A stretch of 64,000 nt of DNA from Neorhizobium galegae bv. orientalis str. HAMBI 540 (lineage in GTDB: Bacteria; Pseudomonadota; Alphaproteobacteria; Rhizobiales; Rhizobiaceae): positions 3,348,001 to 3,412,000 of the forward strand of contig NZ_HG938353.1 of NCBI RefSeq assembly GCF_000731315.1, in the 5' to 3' direction. Positions 41,929 through 50,071 of this stretch are shown piece after piece; position 1 is the first letter of the stretch; each line of letters begins with the position of its first letter. The notes under the pieces are model-generated. The model made no database searches, was not told where the DNA came from, and was given only the letters and a program-made list of their open reading frames with translations. Made by a program: the position numbers and the translations under genes.

Positions 41929-42906
41929 TCACACCAGCCGCAGCTTCGGCGGAGCCGCATTCTCCGCGCGACCGAACCATGACAGCCGTTCGGTCAGCAG
42001 CGCATAAAAACCGTCGGCGTCGACATCGCGCATGAACATCGCGTTCTTCGGTCGGCCAGAAACGCCCCACCAGTCGGCCACCGTCATGCCCTTGGTCAGT
42101 TCGGACTCCGTCTCGATCTCCACATTGCAGAGCCGGCCGGAATAAAGCTCCGGCTTCAGCAGATAGGCAATCACGTTCGGATCGTGCAACGGTCCGCCGT
42201 CACTGCCGTATTTCGCCACGTCGAAGCGCTCGAAATAATCGAGCCAGCCGACCACGGCATCCGAAAGCGGTGTGCCGATCGCCTGGATCGCGGCAACGCG
42301 GGCGCGGCTTGTCAGCGTCTTGTGGGTGACGTCAAGCGGCATCATCACGATCGGCGCGCCTGAGCCAAACACCACGGCAGCGGCCGGCGGGTCGACATAG
42401 ATATTGAATTCGGCGGCTGGCGTGATGTTGCCGCCTTCGAACAATCCGCCGCCCATCAGCACGATTTGTCTGATGCGGCCGGCGATCTCAGGCGCCCGGG
42501 TCAGCGCCTTGCCGAGGTCGGTGAGCGGCCCGAGCGTACAGACGGTCACGGTGCCTTCCGGTTCGCTCAAGAGCGTCTCGATGATGAAGTCGACACCATG
42601 CTGTTCCTGAAGCGGCATGGTCGGCTCGGGCAGGTCGGCGCCATCGAGCCCGGTCGCGCCATGCACGTGTTCGGCGGTGACGAGCGGTCCGGTCATCGGC
42701 TGGCTGCAGCCCGCAAAGACCTTGATGTCCGGACGACCCGCGAGTTCGCAGATCTTGCGGATGTTCTTCGTCGTCAGCGACAACGGCACGTTGCCGGCGG
42801 CTGCGACGATCCCCAGCACTTCGATTTCCGGACTGGCGAGCGCCAGCAGAATGGCCAGCGCGTCGTCCTGGCCGGGATCGGTGTCGATGATGATCTTTTC
42901 TGCCAT
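41929..42906 (-). CDS. Inosine-uridine-type nucleoside hydrolase
   Basis: A 325-residue N-ribohydrolase that splits nucleosides to base and ribose. The calcium-binding N-terminal signature IIIDTDPGQDDALA is at residues 5-18; MGGGLFEGGNITPAAEFNIYVDP near residue 151 and the second calcium aspartate in GGPLHDPNVIAY near 240 complete the site. There is no signal peptide. It is 27 bases downstream of the indolepyruvate oxidoreductase gene on the same strand. Together with PsuK/PsuG it points to breakdown of modified or ordinary nucleosides. Base preference cannot be read. Confidence 0.93.
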   Translation of the reverse strand: MAEKIIIDTDPGQDDALAILLALASPEIEVLGIVAAAGNVPLSLTTKNIRKICELAGRPDIKVFAGCSQPMTGPLVTAEHVHGATGLDGADLPEPTMPLQEQHGVDFIIETLLSEPEGTVTVCTLGPLTDLGKALTRAPEIAGRIRQIVLMGGGLFEGGNITPAAEFNIYVDPPAAAVVFGSGAPIVMMPLDVTHKTLTSRARVAAIQAIGTPLSDAVVGWLDYFERFDVAKYGSDGGPLHDPNVIAYLLKPELYSGRLCNVEIETESELTKGMTVADWWGVSGRPKNAMFMRDVDADGFYALLTERLSWFGRAENAAPPKLRLV

Positions 42907-42933
42907 GCGAAAAACTCTCAGGAACGATGACTG

Positions 42934-45900
42934 TTACGCGACATGAACGAGCGGCTCCCTCGCCCGCCATTTCGCAAGAAGATCGGTTTTGCGCTTCTCG
43001 AACTTGGTTATCGAGGCAAGCTTTACATGGCCGAAACCGCGGACCATTTCCGGCAGACCGGTAAGCTCGACGGCAAGCGCATGATTGCCGATATCGAGCC
43101 CGGCCGAAAGCTCGGTCACGAGACCGAAATAGTCCGCGATCAGCTGCCGCTCCATCCGCCGCTCGGCTGTGCGGCCGAAGGGATCAAAAGATGTGCCGCG
43201 CAGGAATTTCAGCTTTTCGAGCACCGCGAAGGCGGGTCGGATCCATGCGCCAAAAGCGATCTTCGCCGGATGGCCGGTGCGCTGATCGATCTTCGAGATC
43301 ATCGGTGGCGCCAGGTGATGCTTGATCTTGAAATCGCCTTCGAACTGCTCGGCAAGCTTCTTTGCAAAACTCCGGTCCCGATGCAGCCGGGCAACTTCGT
43401 ATTCGTCCTTGTAGGCCATCAGCTTGAAAGCGTTTTTCGCCACCGCCTCGGCAAAACCGATTATGCCGCGCAGCTGCGCCTCGGCCGATTTCGCAATATC
43501 CACCAAACCCTTGTAGCGCTCGGCATAGGCGGCATTCTGGTAGTCGATCAGGAAGGTGACACGCTTGGCAACCATCTCCTCCAGCGTCTCGGCCTTCGGC
43601 TCCGGCTTCACGAGGCCAGCCGCACGCGCAACGGCCTCTACATCCACCGCCGCCCGACGCCCCCAACCGAAGGCGGCGCGGTTCAGGGCAATACCCGTGC
43701 CGTTGAGCTCGATCGCCTTGTCGATGGCGGTAAGGCTGATCGGCACCAGACCGCGCTGCCAGGCATGGCCGAGCAGGAACATGTTCGCAGCAATCGCGTC
43801 ACCCAGCAGCGCGGTTGCCATATCCGTCGCGGCGACCGTCTCGACGGCATCTTCACCTGCGGCACGGCGCAGAGACTTCAGCGTCGCCTCCTGCCTGAAA
43901 TCGATCGTCGTATCCTTCACGAAGGAAGCCGTCGGCGCGAAATGGTCGTCGATGACGGCGCGCGTCTTGTTCTTCGCAAACGAGGCAAGCGAATTCTTCT
44001 GCGCGGCGACGACGATATCGAAGCCGAGCACGAGGTCGCTTTCACCGGGGCCGACCCGCACGGCATTGATCTGCGCCGGGTCGCGCGCCAGCCGAATGTG
44101 TGAGACGACCGATCCATTCTTCTGCGCAAGCCCGGTCTGGTCAAGCGTCACCAGCGACAAGCCATCGAGAAGGGCCGCCTGGGCTAGGATGGCGCTAACG
44201 GTGATCACGCCGGTGCCGCCAATGCCGGCGAGCAGCATGCTGTAGGGCGTCTCGAAGGTCGCCGTGAACGTGGGCGGCGGCAGGTCGTCAGTCTTCACCA
44301 CCTTCGACCTCACCGCCGGCTTGCGGATGCTGCCGCCTTCGACGGTGACGAAGCTCGGACAGAAGCCCTTGATGCAGGAAAGATCCGTATTGCAGCTCGA
44401 CTGATTGATGCGCCGCTTGCGGCCGAACTCGGTTTCCTGCGGCTCGATCGAGATGCAGTTGGAGACGGCGGAACAGTCGCCGCAGCCTTCGCAGACCAGT
44501 TCGTTGATGAAGGCGCGTTTGTCCGAAACCGGATAGGCGCCGCGCTTGCGGCGGCGGCGCTTTTCCGCAGCGCAGACCTGATCGTAGACCAGCACGGTGA
44601 CGCCGGGAATATCGCGCAGCTCACGCTGCACGGCGTCGAGTTCGTCGCGGTGATGGATGGAAACCTGACGCGGAAGATTGCCCTGCCAGACCTCCGGCCG
44701 CTCGGCGACCACCACGACGCGCGCCGCACCTTCCGCCAGCATCTGCCCGACAATGCCCGGCACGGTAACGTCGCCGTCATGCTTCTGGCCGCCGGTCATA
44801 GCGACCGCGTCATTGTAGAGAATCTTGTAGGTGGCGTTGACCTTGGCCGCGATCCCGGCGCGGATGGCGAGCAAGCCGGAATGGAAATAGGTGCCGTCGC
44901 CCATGTTGACGAAGATATGCTTCTCGTCGGTGAAGGGCGAGAGGCCAATCCACGAGCCGCCCTCGCCGCCCATCTGGGTAAAGGTCGAGGTGTTGCGGTC
45001 CTCGTTGCCGATGATCATCATGTGGCAGCCGATGCCGGTCGAGGCGCGGCTGCCCTCCGGCGGGCGGGTCGAGACGCTGTGCGGACAGCCGGAGCAGAAA
45101 TAGGCCTCACGCTTCAGAGCGGTCGCCTCGACGCCCATGGCGATCGACATTTCCTCCACGAAACGCGCCTTGGCCTGCAGTGTCTCATCGAGATTGCCGA
45201 GCCGGGAGAGGATAGCTTTCGCGACCGACAATGTGCCGATCTCGCCGATCGCCTGCAGCAGCGTCGCGCCGTTCTCGCCGGCCTTGCCGAAGACGCGGGG
45301 ACGCCGCTCAGTGGGCAGGTTGAAAAGCTGCGCCTTGATCTGGTCCTCGAGGATCGAGCGTTTTTCCTCAACCACGAGCAGTTCGTCAATGCGGGAAGCG
45401 AACTCCGCGATCCCCTGCGGCTCCAGCGGCCAGACCATCCCGACCTTGTAGAGCGCTATGCCGAGTTCCGCCGCGCGGGTCTCGTTTATGCCGAGCAGCG
45501 CCAGAGCGCCCAGAAGATCGAGCCAGGATTTGCCGGTCGAGACGATGCCGAGACGGGCGCGGCCGGTGGTTCCCCAGATCGGGCGGTCCAGCCGGTTGGC
45601 GCGGGCAAAGGCCTGCACCGCGAGCATCTTGCGCTCCAGCCGCAGCTCCATCGCATGCGGTCCGTCCGGCCAGCGCAGCGACAAGCCGTCGGGCGCAAAG
45701 GTCTCGTCGGGGATAACTATCTGCGGCTTGTCCGGATCGAGATCGACCGTTGCCGAGCATTCGACAATCTCGGTCTGGCACTTGAAGCCGATCCAGGCGC
45801 CGGAATAGCGGCTCATCGCAATGCCGAGCAGGCCGTATTCGATATATTCGCCGACACCGGCCGGCGACAGCAGCGGCACCATGGCCGAGATCAGATTGTG

Positions 45901-46410
45901 CTCGCTCTGGTGCGGCAGGGTGGAGGAAACCGCGCCATGATCGTCGCCGACCAGCAGCAGCACGCCGCCGTTCGGGTTGGTGCCGATCGCATTGGCATGG
46001 CGGATCACGTCCATGCTGCGATCGACGCCCGGCCCCTTGCCGTACCACATGCCGAACACGCCGTCGTAACGCACGCCCTGGAACATGCCGGTCTGCTGCG
46101 TGCCCCACACGGCTGTCGCCGCCATGTCCTCGTTGAGTCCCGGATGGAATTTTACATGCGCGGCATCGAGAAATTTCTTCGCACGCCCCATCTCCCGGTC
46201 GAAACCGGCGAGAGGCGAACCACGGTAACCGGAAACATAACCCGCGGTGTTGAGCCCGCGCGAAAGGTCCCGCTGGCGCTGGATCATCGGCAGGCGCACC
46301 AATGCCTGCGTGCCCGACACCAGGATGCGGCCCTTCTCCAGCGTATAGCGGTCGTCGAGGCTGACCTTGCTATCCTTGGGGTTGGTATCCGGCGCGGTAT
46401 GGATCGACAT
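42934..46410 (-). CDS. Fused indolepyruvate:ferredoxin oxidoreductase
   Basis: An 1158-residue fusion of IorA and IorB, oxidatively decarboxylating aryl- or branched-chain 2-oxo acids to acyl-CoA. N-terminal pyrimidine-binding and TPP domains (GYRGSPLAGFDREMG near residue 59; FVNMGDGTYFHSGLLAIRAG near 528 with the Mg/TPP GDG); a cysteine cluster CEGCGDCSAVSNC near 655; then the gamma-type domain (MLLAGIGGTGVITVSAILAQAA near 735). The ATG immediately follows the stop codon of the FAD-enzyme gene, so the two are coupled. Substrate probably a 2-oxo acid delivered by that enzyme. Confidence 0.92.
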   Translation of the reverse strand: MSIHTAPDTNPKDSKVSLDDRYTLEKGRILVSGTQALVRLPMIQRQRDLSRGLNTAGYVSGYRGSPLAGFDREMGRAKKFLDAAHVKFHPGLNEDMAATAVWGTQQTGMFQGVRYDGVFGMWYGKGPGVDRSMDVIRHANAIGTNPNGGVLLLVGDDHGAVSSTLPHQSEHNLISAMVPLLSPAGVGEYIEYGLLGIAMSRYSGAWIGFKCQTEIVECSATVDLDPDKPQIVIPDETFAPDGLSLRWPDGPHAMELRLERKMLAVQAFARANRLDRPIWGTTGRARLGIVSTGKSWLDLLGALALLGINETRAAELGIALYKVGMVWPLEPQGIAEFASRIDELLVVEEKRSILEDQIKAQLFNLPTERRPRVFGKAGENGATLLQAIGEIGTLSVAKAILSRLGNLDETLQAKARFVEEMSIAMGVEATALKREAYFCSGCPHSVSTRPPEGSRASTGIGCHMMIIGNEDRNTSTFTQMGGEGGSWIGLSPFTDEKHIFVNMGDGTYFHSGLLAIRAGIAAKVNATYKILYNDAVAMTGGQKHDGDVTVPGIVGQMLAEGAARVVVVAERPEVWQGNLPRQVSIHHRDELDAVQRELRDIPGVTVLVYDQVCAAEKRRRRKRGAYPVSDKRAFINELVCEGCGDCSAVSNCISIEPQETEFGRKRRINQSSCNTDLSCIKGFCPSFVTVEGGSIRKPAVRSKVVKTDDLPPPTFTATFETPYSMLLAGIGGTGVITVSAILAQAALLDGLSLVTLDQTGLAQKNGSVVSHIRLARDPAQINAVRVGPGESDLVLGFDIVVAAQKNSLASFAKNKTRAVIDDHFAPTASFVKDTTIDFRQEATLKSLRRAAGEDAVETVAATDMATALLGDAIAANMFLLGHAWQRGLVPISLTAIDKAIELNGTGIALNRAAFGWGRRAAVDVEAVARAAGLVKPEPKAETLEEMVAKRVTFLIDYQNAAYAERYKGLVDIAKSAEAQLRGIIGFAEAVAKNAFKLMAYKDEYEVARLHRDRSFAKKLAEQFEGDFKIKHHLAPPMISKIDQRTGHPAKIAFGAWIRPAFAVLEKLKFLRGTSFDPFGRTAERRMERQLIADYFGLVTELSAGLDIGNHALAVELTGLPEMVRGFGHVKLASITKFEKRKTDLLAKWRAREPLVHVA

Positions 46411-47823
46411 CTACGCCCGCTCCGCCTGCTGCACGGACACCGGTGCCTCGAAGACCCGGCCGCGATTGAGAATGTAGTTCGGGTCGAAGGCCGTCTTCAG
46501 CCGGCGCATCGTGGCGATCTCGGCTTCGCTGCGGGCGTATTTCAGGTATTTCACCTTGTCGGTGCCGATCCCGTGTTCGGCGGAAACCCCGCCGCCGACC
46601 GCCTCGATGCCAGAAAATATCGCTTCGGCGACCTTTTTCTCATGATGGCTGAACATGCAGTAATGCAGGTTGCCGTCGCCCAGATGGCCGAAAATATAGG
46701 TGCGCGCATCCGGATCAATCTCGTCGACGGCGAGCGCTGCCCTGTCGAGGAATTCCTGCATGCGGGAAAGCGGCACGGAAATATCGAAGCCGATCGTCAC
46801 CCCATTGCCGAATAGATAGTCGTTGATGCCGTCGCGAATGCCCCAGAGCCCGTTGAACTCGCGCAATGAGTTGGAGAGTACCACGTCCGTGGCGAGCCCA
46901 TCCTCCAGCGCAGCGGCAAGCGCCGCCTCGAAACGCTCATTGTCCTGATCTGGCGCCTGGCCATGGATTTCGACCATCGCATACATGCCGGCGCCTTTTT
47001 CGACCGGCGGACGGATGCCCATGTAATCGACCGTGCCTTCGTAGACATCCGGAAAGATCGCCTCGAACGCGGAGAGCAGGCCGGACAATTCCACCCGCAG
47101 CCGCGCCAGCAGATCCTGCGCCGCCTTCAGCGAAGGCATGGCGATGAACGCGTTGCGCTCGATCTGCGGTTTCGGATGCAGTTTCAGGCAGGCGCGGGTC
47201 ACGACGCCAATCGTGCCTTCGGTGCCGATGAACAGAGGATTGAGATCGTAGCCGGAATTATCCTTCGGCAACCCTTTGAGCGAGGAGAGGATCGTGCCGT
47301 CCGGCAGCACCGCTTCCAGGCCCATGACCTGCGCCCGGTACATGCCGTAACGCAGAACCCGGATGCCGCCGGCATTGGTGGCGATATTGCCGCCGACGGT
47401 CGCGGTGCCGCGTGCGCCGATATCGACGCCGAAGAACAGGCCGACATCGCTCGCCGCCTGCTGCACCACCTGCAGCGGCGTGCCCGCCTTGACGATCATC
47501 GTCTGGGCCGCGACATCGAGCGCCTCGATGCCATTCATCCGTTCGAGCGAGATGGAAATCTCTCCCTGAAGCGGCCGCGAGGATCCGGAAAGTCCGGTAC
47601 GCCCGCCCTGCACGACGATCGGCTGGCCGAGCTCGTTGGCGGCGGAAAGGATGGCGGAAACATCCTGGGTATCGCGCGGGCGCAGAACGGCGACAGGCCG
47701 GGCACCGCGAGCGGTCGCATCGGCGGCATAACCGTCGGAAACCGCATCGCCGATGAGGATCGCAGCGGCATCCAGCCGGTTTTCGAGGCGGGAAAGAAGA
47801 CGGCTGGCGCGATCAGAGGACAA
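46411..47823 (-). CDS. FAD-linked D-2-hydroxyacid dehydrogenase (GlcD/D-lactate type)
   Basis: A 470-residue flavoprotein with an FAD_binding_4 domain (VVQGGRTGLSGSSRP near residue 72; ARGTATVGGNIATNAGGIRVLRYG near 137) and the FAD-oxidase C-terminal domain (YIFGHLGDGNLHYCMFSHH near 378; GGGVSAEHGIGTDK near 413). Oxidises a D-2-hydroxy acid to the 2-oxo acid. The TTG at 47823 is chosen because GGGAGG precedes it by six bases; a GTG at 47874 is in frame but has a poorer site. Directly coupled to the 2-oxo-acid oxidoreductase, which is its likely product consumer. Confidence 0.87.
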   Translation of the reverse strand: MSSDRASRLLSRLENRLDAAAILIGDAVSDGYAADATARGARPVAVLRPRDTQDVSAILSAANELGQPIVVQGGRTGLSGSSRPLQGEISISLERMNGIEALDVAAQTMIVKAGTPLQVVQQAASDVGLFFGVDIGARGTATVGGNIATNAGGIRVLRYGMYRAQVMGLEAVLPDGTILSSLKGLPKDNSGYDLNPLFIGTEGTIGVVTRACLKLHPKPQIERNAFIAMPSLKAAQDLLARLRVELSGLLSAFEAIFPDVYEGTVDYMGIRPPVEKGAGMYAMVEIHGQAPDQDNERFEAALAAALEDGLATDVVLSNSLREFNGLWGIRDGINDYLFGNGVTIGFDISVPLSRMQEFLDRAALAVDEIDPDARTYIFGHLGDGNLHYCMFSHHEKKVAEAIFSGIEAVGGGVSAEHGIGTDKVKYLKYARSEAEIATMRRLKTAFDPNYILNRGRVFEAPVSVQQAERA

Positions 47824-48023
47824 GGATGGCCTCCCGCGCGTATCCCGCCGTCCGGCCCTGCGCTCCGGCTCCACCGAATGCGATTGCGCCCATTCTCTTG
47901 TCCCCTTATTTCTTGGGGCGAGGTTATTCCCATTCCCCTATTTGTCAAACCTATATTTAAAAAGCAGTAGCCATTTTATCCTTCTCATGGCATCACTATG
48001 CCAGGAACCATGGGAAGGGTGAC

Positions 48024-48782
48024 ATGATCCTCAAATATGACGAGGTTGTCCGCACGGGCATCGCGAGGCAAGTGTCCGACAATATCCGCTCGGCGATCAT
48101 GGATGGCCGGCTGAAAGTGGACGAACGCCTGCCGACCGAAGAGGAGCTTGCGAAAAGCTTCGGCATTTCCCGCCCGACCGTCCGCGAAGCCCTGAAGCGG
48201 CTTGCCGCGCAGAACCTCATCCATTCCAAACGCGGCCCGACCGGCGGCAATTTCGTCAAGCGGCCGGACCCGGAAGGCCTTTCCAAGGCGATCACGGGTG
48301 CTGCCACCCTGCTCGTCGGCATCGGCGCTTTCGACATCGAAGAGATCATCACCGCAAGGCTTGAGACGGAAACCGTCTGCTGCCGTCTGGCCGCCGCAAA
48401 TCGCAGCGAAGCCGACCTCGCTGCGATGGAAGCGGAGATCGCGGTGCAGCTCGACGAGGCGATCAGCGACGAGGATTTCTGCGCTTCGGACGTGCGTTTT
48501 CACAGGGCACTGGTGGAATCGACCGGCAACGGCCCGTTGAAGCTGATGATGTACACCGTCATCGAGGCTTTCATTCCGATCACCAACATGATCGTCTTCC
48601 GCGTCCGCGAACGCCGACACGTCGCCTCGCTGCACCAGGAAATCATCGATGCGGTGCGCAGCCGCGAGGATGCCAAGGCCGCCGATGCGCTGGCCCGGCT
48701 GCTCGCCTATGTACGCGAAAGCTATTCCGCCGTGCTCGACGCGCGCGCCAAACGCGATGCGCCCTCACAGGCCTCCGCTTGA
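48024..48782 (+). CDS. GntR-family regulator, FCD subfamily
   Basis: A 252-residue regulator: winged helix at residues about 10-75 (LPTEEELAKSFGISRPTVREALKRLAAQNLI) and an FCD ligand domain with metal-site histidine pattern (FHRALVEST near residue 155). FCD regulators typically sense organic acids such as lactate, glycolate or 2-oxo-derived intermediates, fitting the divergent D-2-hydroxyacid dehydrogenase. GAAGGGTGAC precedes the ATG. Followed by acuI-like gene after 32 bases. TTTGTCA in the divergent gap (47941-47947) is a candidate half-site. Confidence 0.9.
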   Translation: MILKYDEVVRTGIARQVSDNIRSAIMDGRLKVDERLPTEEELAKSFGISRPTVREALKRLAAQNLIHSKRGPTGGNFVKRPDPEGLSKAITGAATLLVGIGAFDIEEIITARLETETVCCRLAAANRSEADLAAMEAEIAVQLDEAISDEDFCASDVRFHRALVESTGNGPLKLMMYTVIEAFIPITNMIVFRVRERRHVASLHQEIIDAVRSREDAKAADALARLLAYVRESYSAVLDARAKRDAPSQASA

Positions 48783-48814
48783 ATTCAATCACACCAGAAT
48801 ATCGGGAGAGAGAC

Positions 48815-49810
48815 ATGACCGAGACCTTCACCGCCATGGTGATCGACGCCGTCGACGGCAAGCCGAAAGGCGCCTTCAGGGAGATCTCGATCGCCGATCT
48901 TCCCGACAATGACGTGCTGGTCGAGATCGCCTATTCGACGTTGAACTACAAGGACGGGCTGGCGATATCCGGCAAGGGGCGCATCGCAAGGCGGATGCCG
49001 ATGATCGGCGGCATCGACCTTTCCGGCACGGTGATCGAATCCCGCTCGCCGGAATGGAAGGCCGGCGACAAGGTTGTTCTGAACGGCTGGGGCCTTTCCG
49101 AAACCGAATGGGGCGCCTTTGGCCGCTATCAGCGGGTCAAGCCGGAATGGCTGATCCGCCTGCCCGACGCCTTTTCGATGGAACAGGCGATGGCGATCGG
49201 AACGGCGGGTTATACCGCCGCACTCTGCGTCGATGCGCTGGAGAAATGGGGTTCGATCAAGCCTGGCGAGGGAGAAGTGCTGGTCACCGGTGCGGCCGGC
49301 GGCGTCGGCTCGGTGGCAATCGCACTACTGGCAGCCCGCGGCTACAATGTCACCGCCTCGACCGGCCGTCCGGAAACCCACGATTATCTCGCCTCGCTCG
49401 GCGCCTCCAATTTCATCGACCGCGCCGTGCTTGCCGAAAAGGGTGGCCCGCTGCAGAAGGAACGCTGGACCGGCGGCATCGACTCGGTCGGCTCGACCAC
49501 ACTCGTCAACGCGCTCTCCCAGACGATGCGCGGTGGTGCCATCGCCGCCTGCGGCCTCGCCGGCGGCGCGGACCTTCCGGGCACCGTGCTCCCGCACATC
49601 CTGCGGGCCGTGACCCTGATCGGCGTCGACAGCGTCATCGCCACCCGCGAACAGCGGCTTTCGGCCTGGGCGCGGCTCGCTCGCGATCTCGATCCCGCCA
49701 AGCTTTCGGACATCACCACGACCGAGCCGATGTCGAACCTGCCGCAGCTCGCCGAGGATATCATCGCCGGCAAGATCCGCGGCCGGGTGGTGATCGACGT
49801 GAGGAAATAA
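48815..49810 (+). CDS. acuI: Acryloyl-CoA reductase-like zinc-independent MDR enzyme (AcuI/YhdH)
   Basis: A 331-residue medium-chain reductase without zinc ligands. YhdH/AcuI features: YSTLNYKDGLAISGKG near residue 40, GIDLSGTV near 66 and the nucleotide motif VTGAAGGVGSVAIALLA near residue 153. AcuI reduces acryloyl-CoA to propionyl-CoA with NADPH, protecting cells from reactive acryloyl-CoA. GGGAGAGAG precedes the ATG at 48815. In an operon with the GntR regulator. With a crotonase and acyl-CoA ligase nearby, an acryloyl-CoA-like intermediate is plausible. The symbol is by family. Confidence 0.85.
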   Translation: MTETFTAMVIDAVDGKPKGAFREISIADLPDNDVLVEIAYSTLNYKDGLAISGKGRIARRMPMIGGIDLSGTVIESRSPEWKAGDKVVLNGWGLSETEWGAFGRYQRVKPEWLIRLPDAFSMEQAMAIGTAGYTAALCVDALEKWGSIKPGEGEVLVTGAAGGVGSVAIALLAARGYNVTASTGRPETHDYLASLGASNFIDRAVLAEKGGPLQKERWTGGIDSVGSTTLVNALSQTMRGGAIAACGLAGGADLPGTVLPHILRAVTLIGVDSVIATREQRLSAWARLARDLDPAKLSDITTTEPMSNLPQLAEDIIAGKIRGRVVIDVRK

Positions 49811-49899
49811 AGCTGAGTTACGTCTAGCTACCGTTTTATCCGGCTTCCGGTCGGCGAGAAATCGCCGGTCAATGCCACGCCTCCCTGTCCCCTAAAATC

Positions 49900-49929
49900 C
49901 TGACAAATGCGTAAAATCGCATTTGTCAG
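49900..49929. promoter_or_regulatory. Perfect inverted repeat upstream of the CoxL-like gene
   Basis: CTGACAAATGCG (49900-49911) and CGCATTTGTCAG (49918-49929), 12-bp perfect arms with a 6-base AT-rich spacer. No T-run follows, so an operator rather than a terminator. It shares TGACAAA/TTTGTCA with the psuK and GntR promoter regions. Confidence 0.65.
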
Positions 49930-50071
49930 AGTTGAATTCATGCATTAGCGTCCGTCGCCGGCGAAGGTGTACGACATCCGGATGGCATACCATCCGCCGG
50001 ACGTCCTATTCTCGGCCAAGAGGCGGAAATGGCGCATCCGGCATGAGGTCGCCTGGCGTGGGAGAGCGGTT

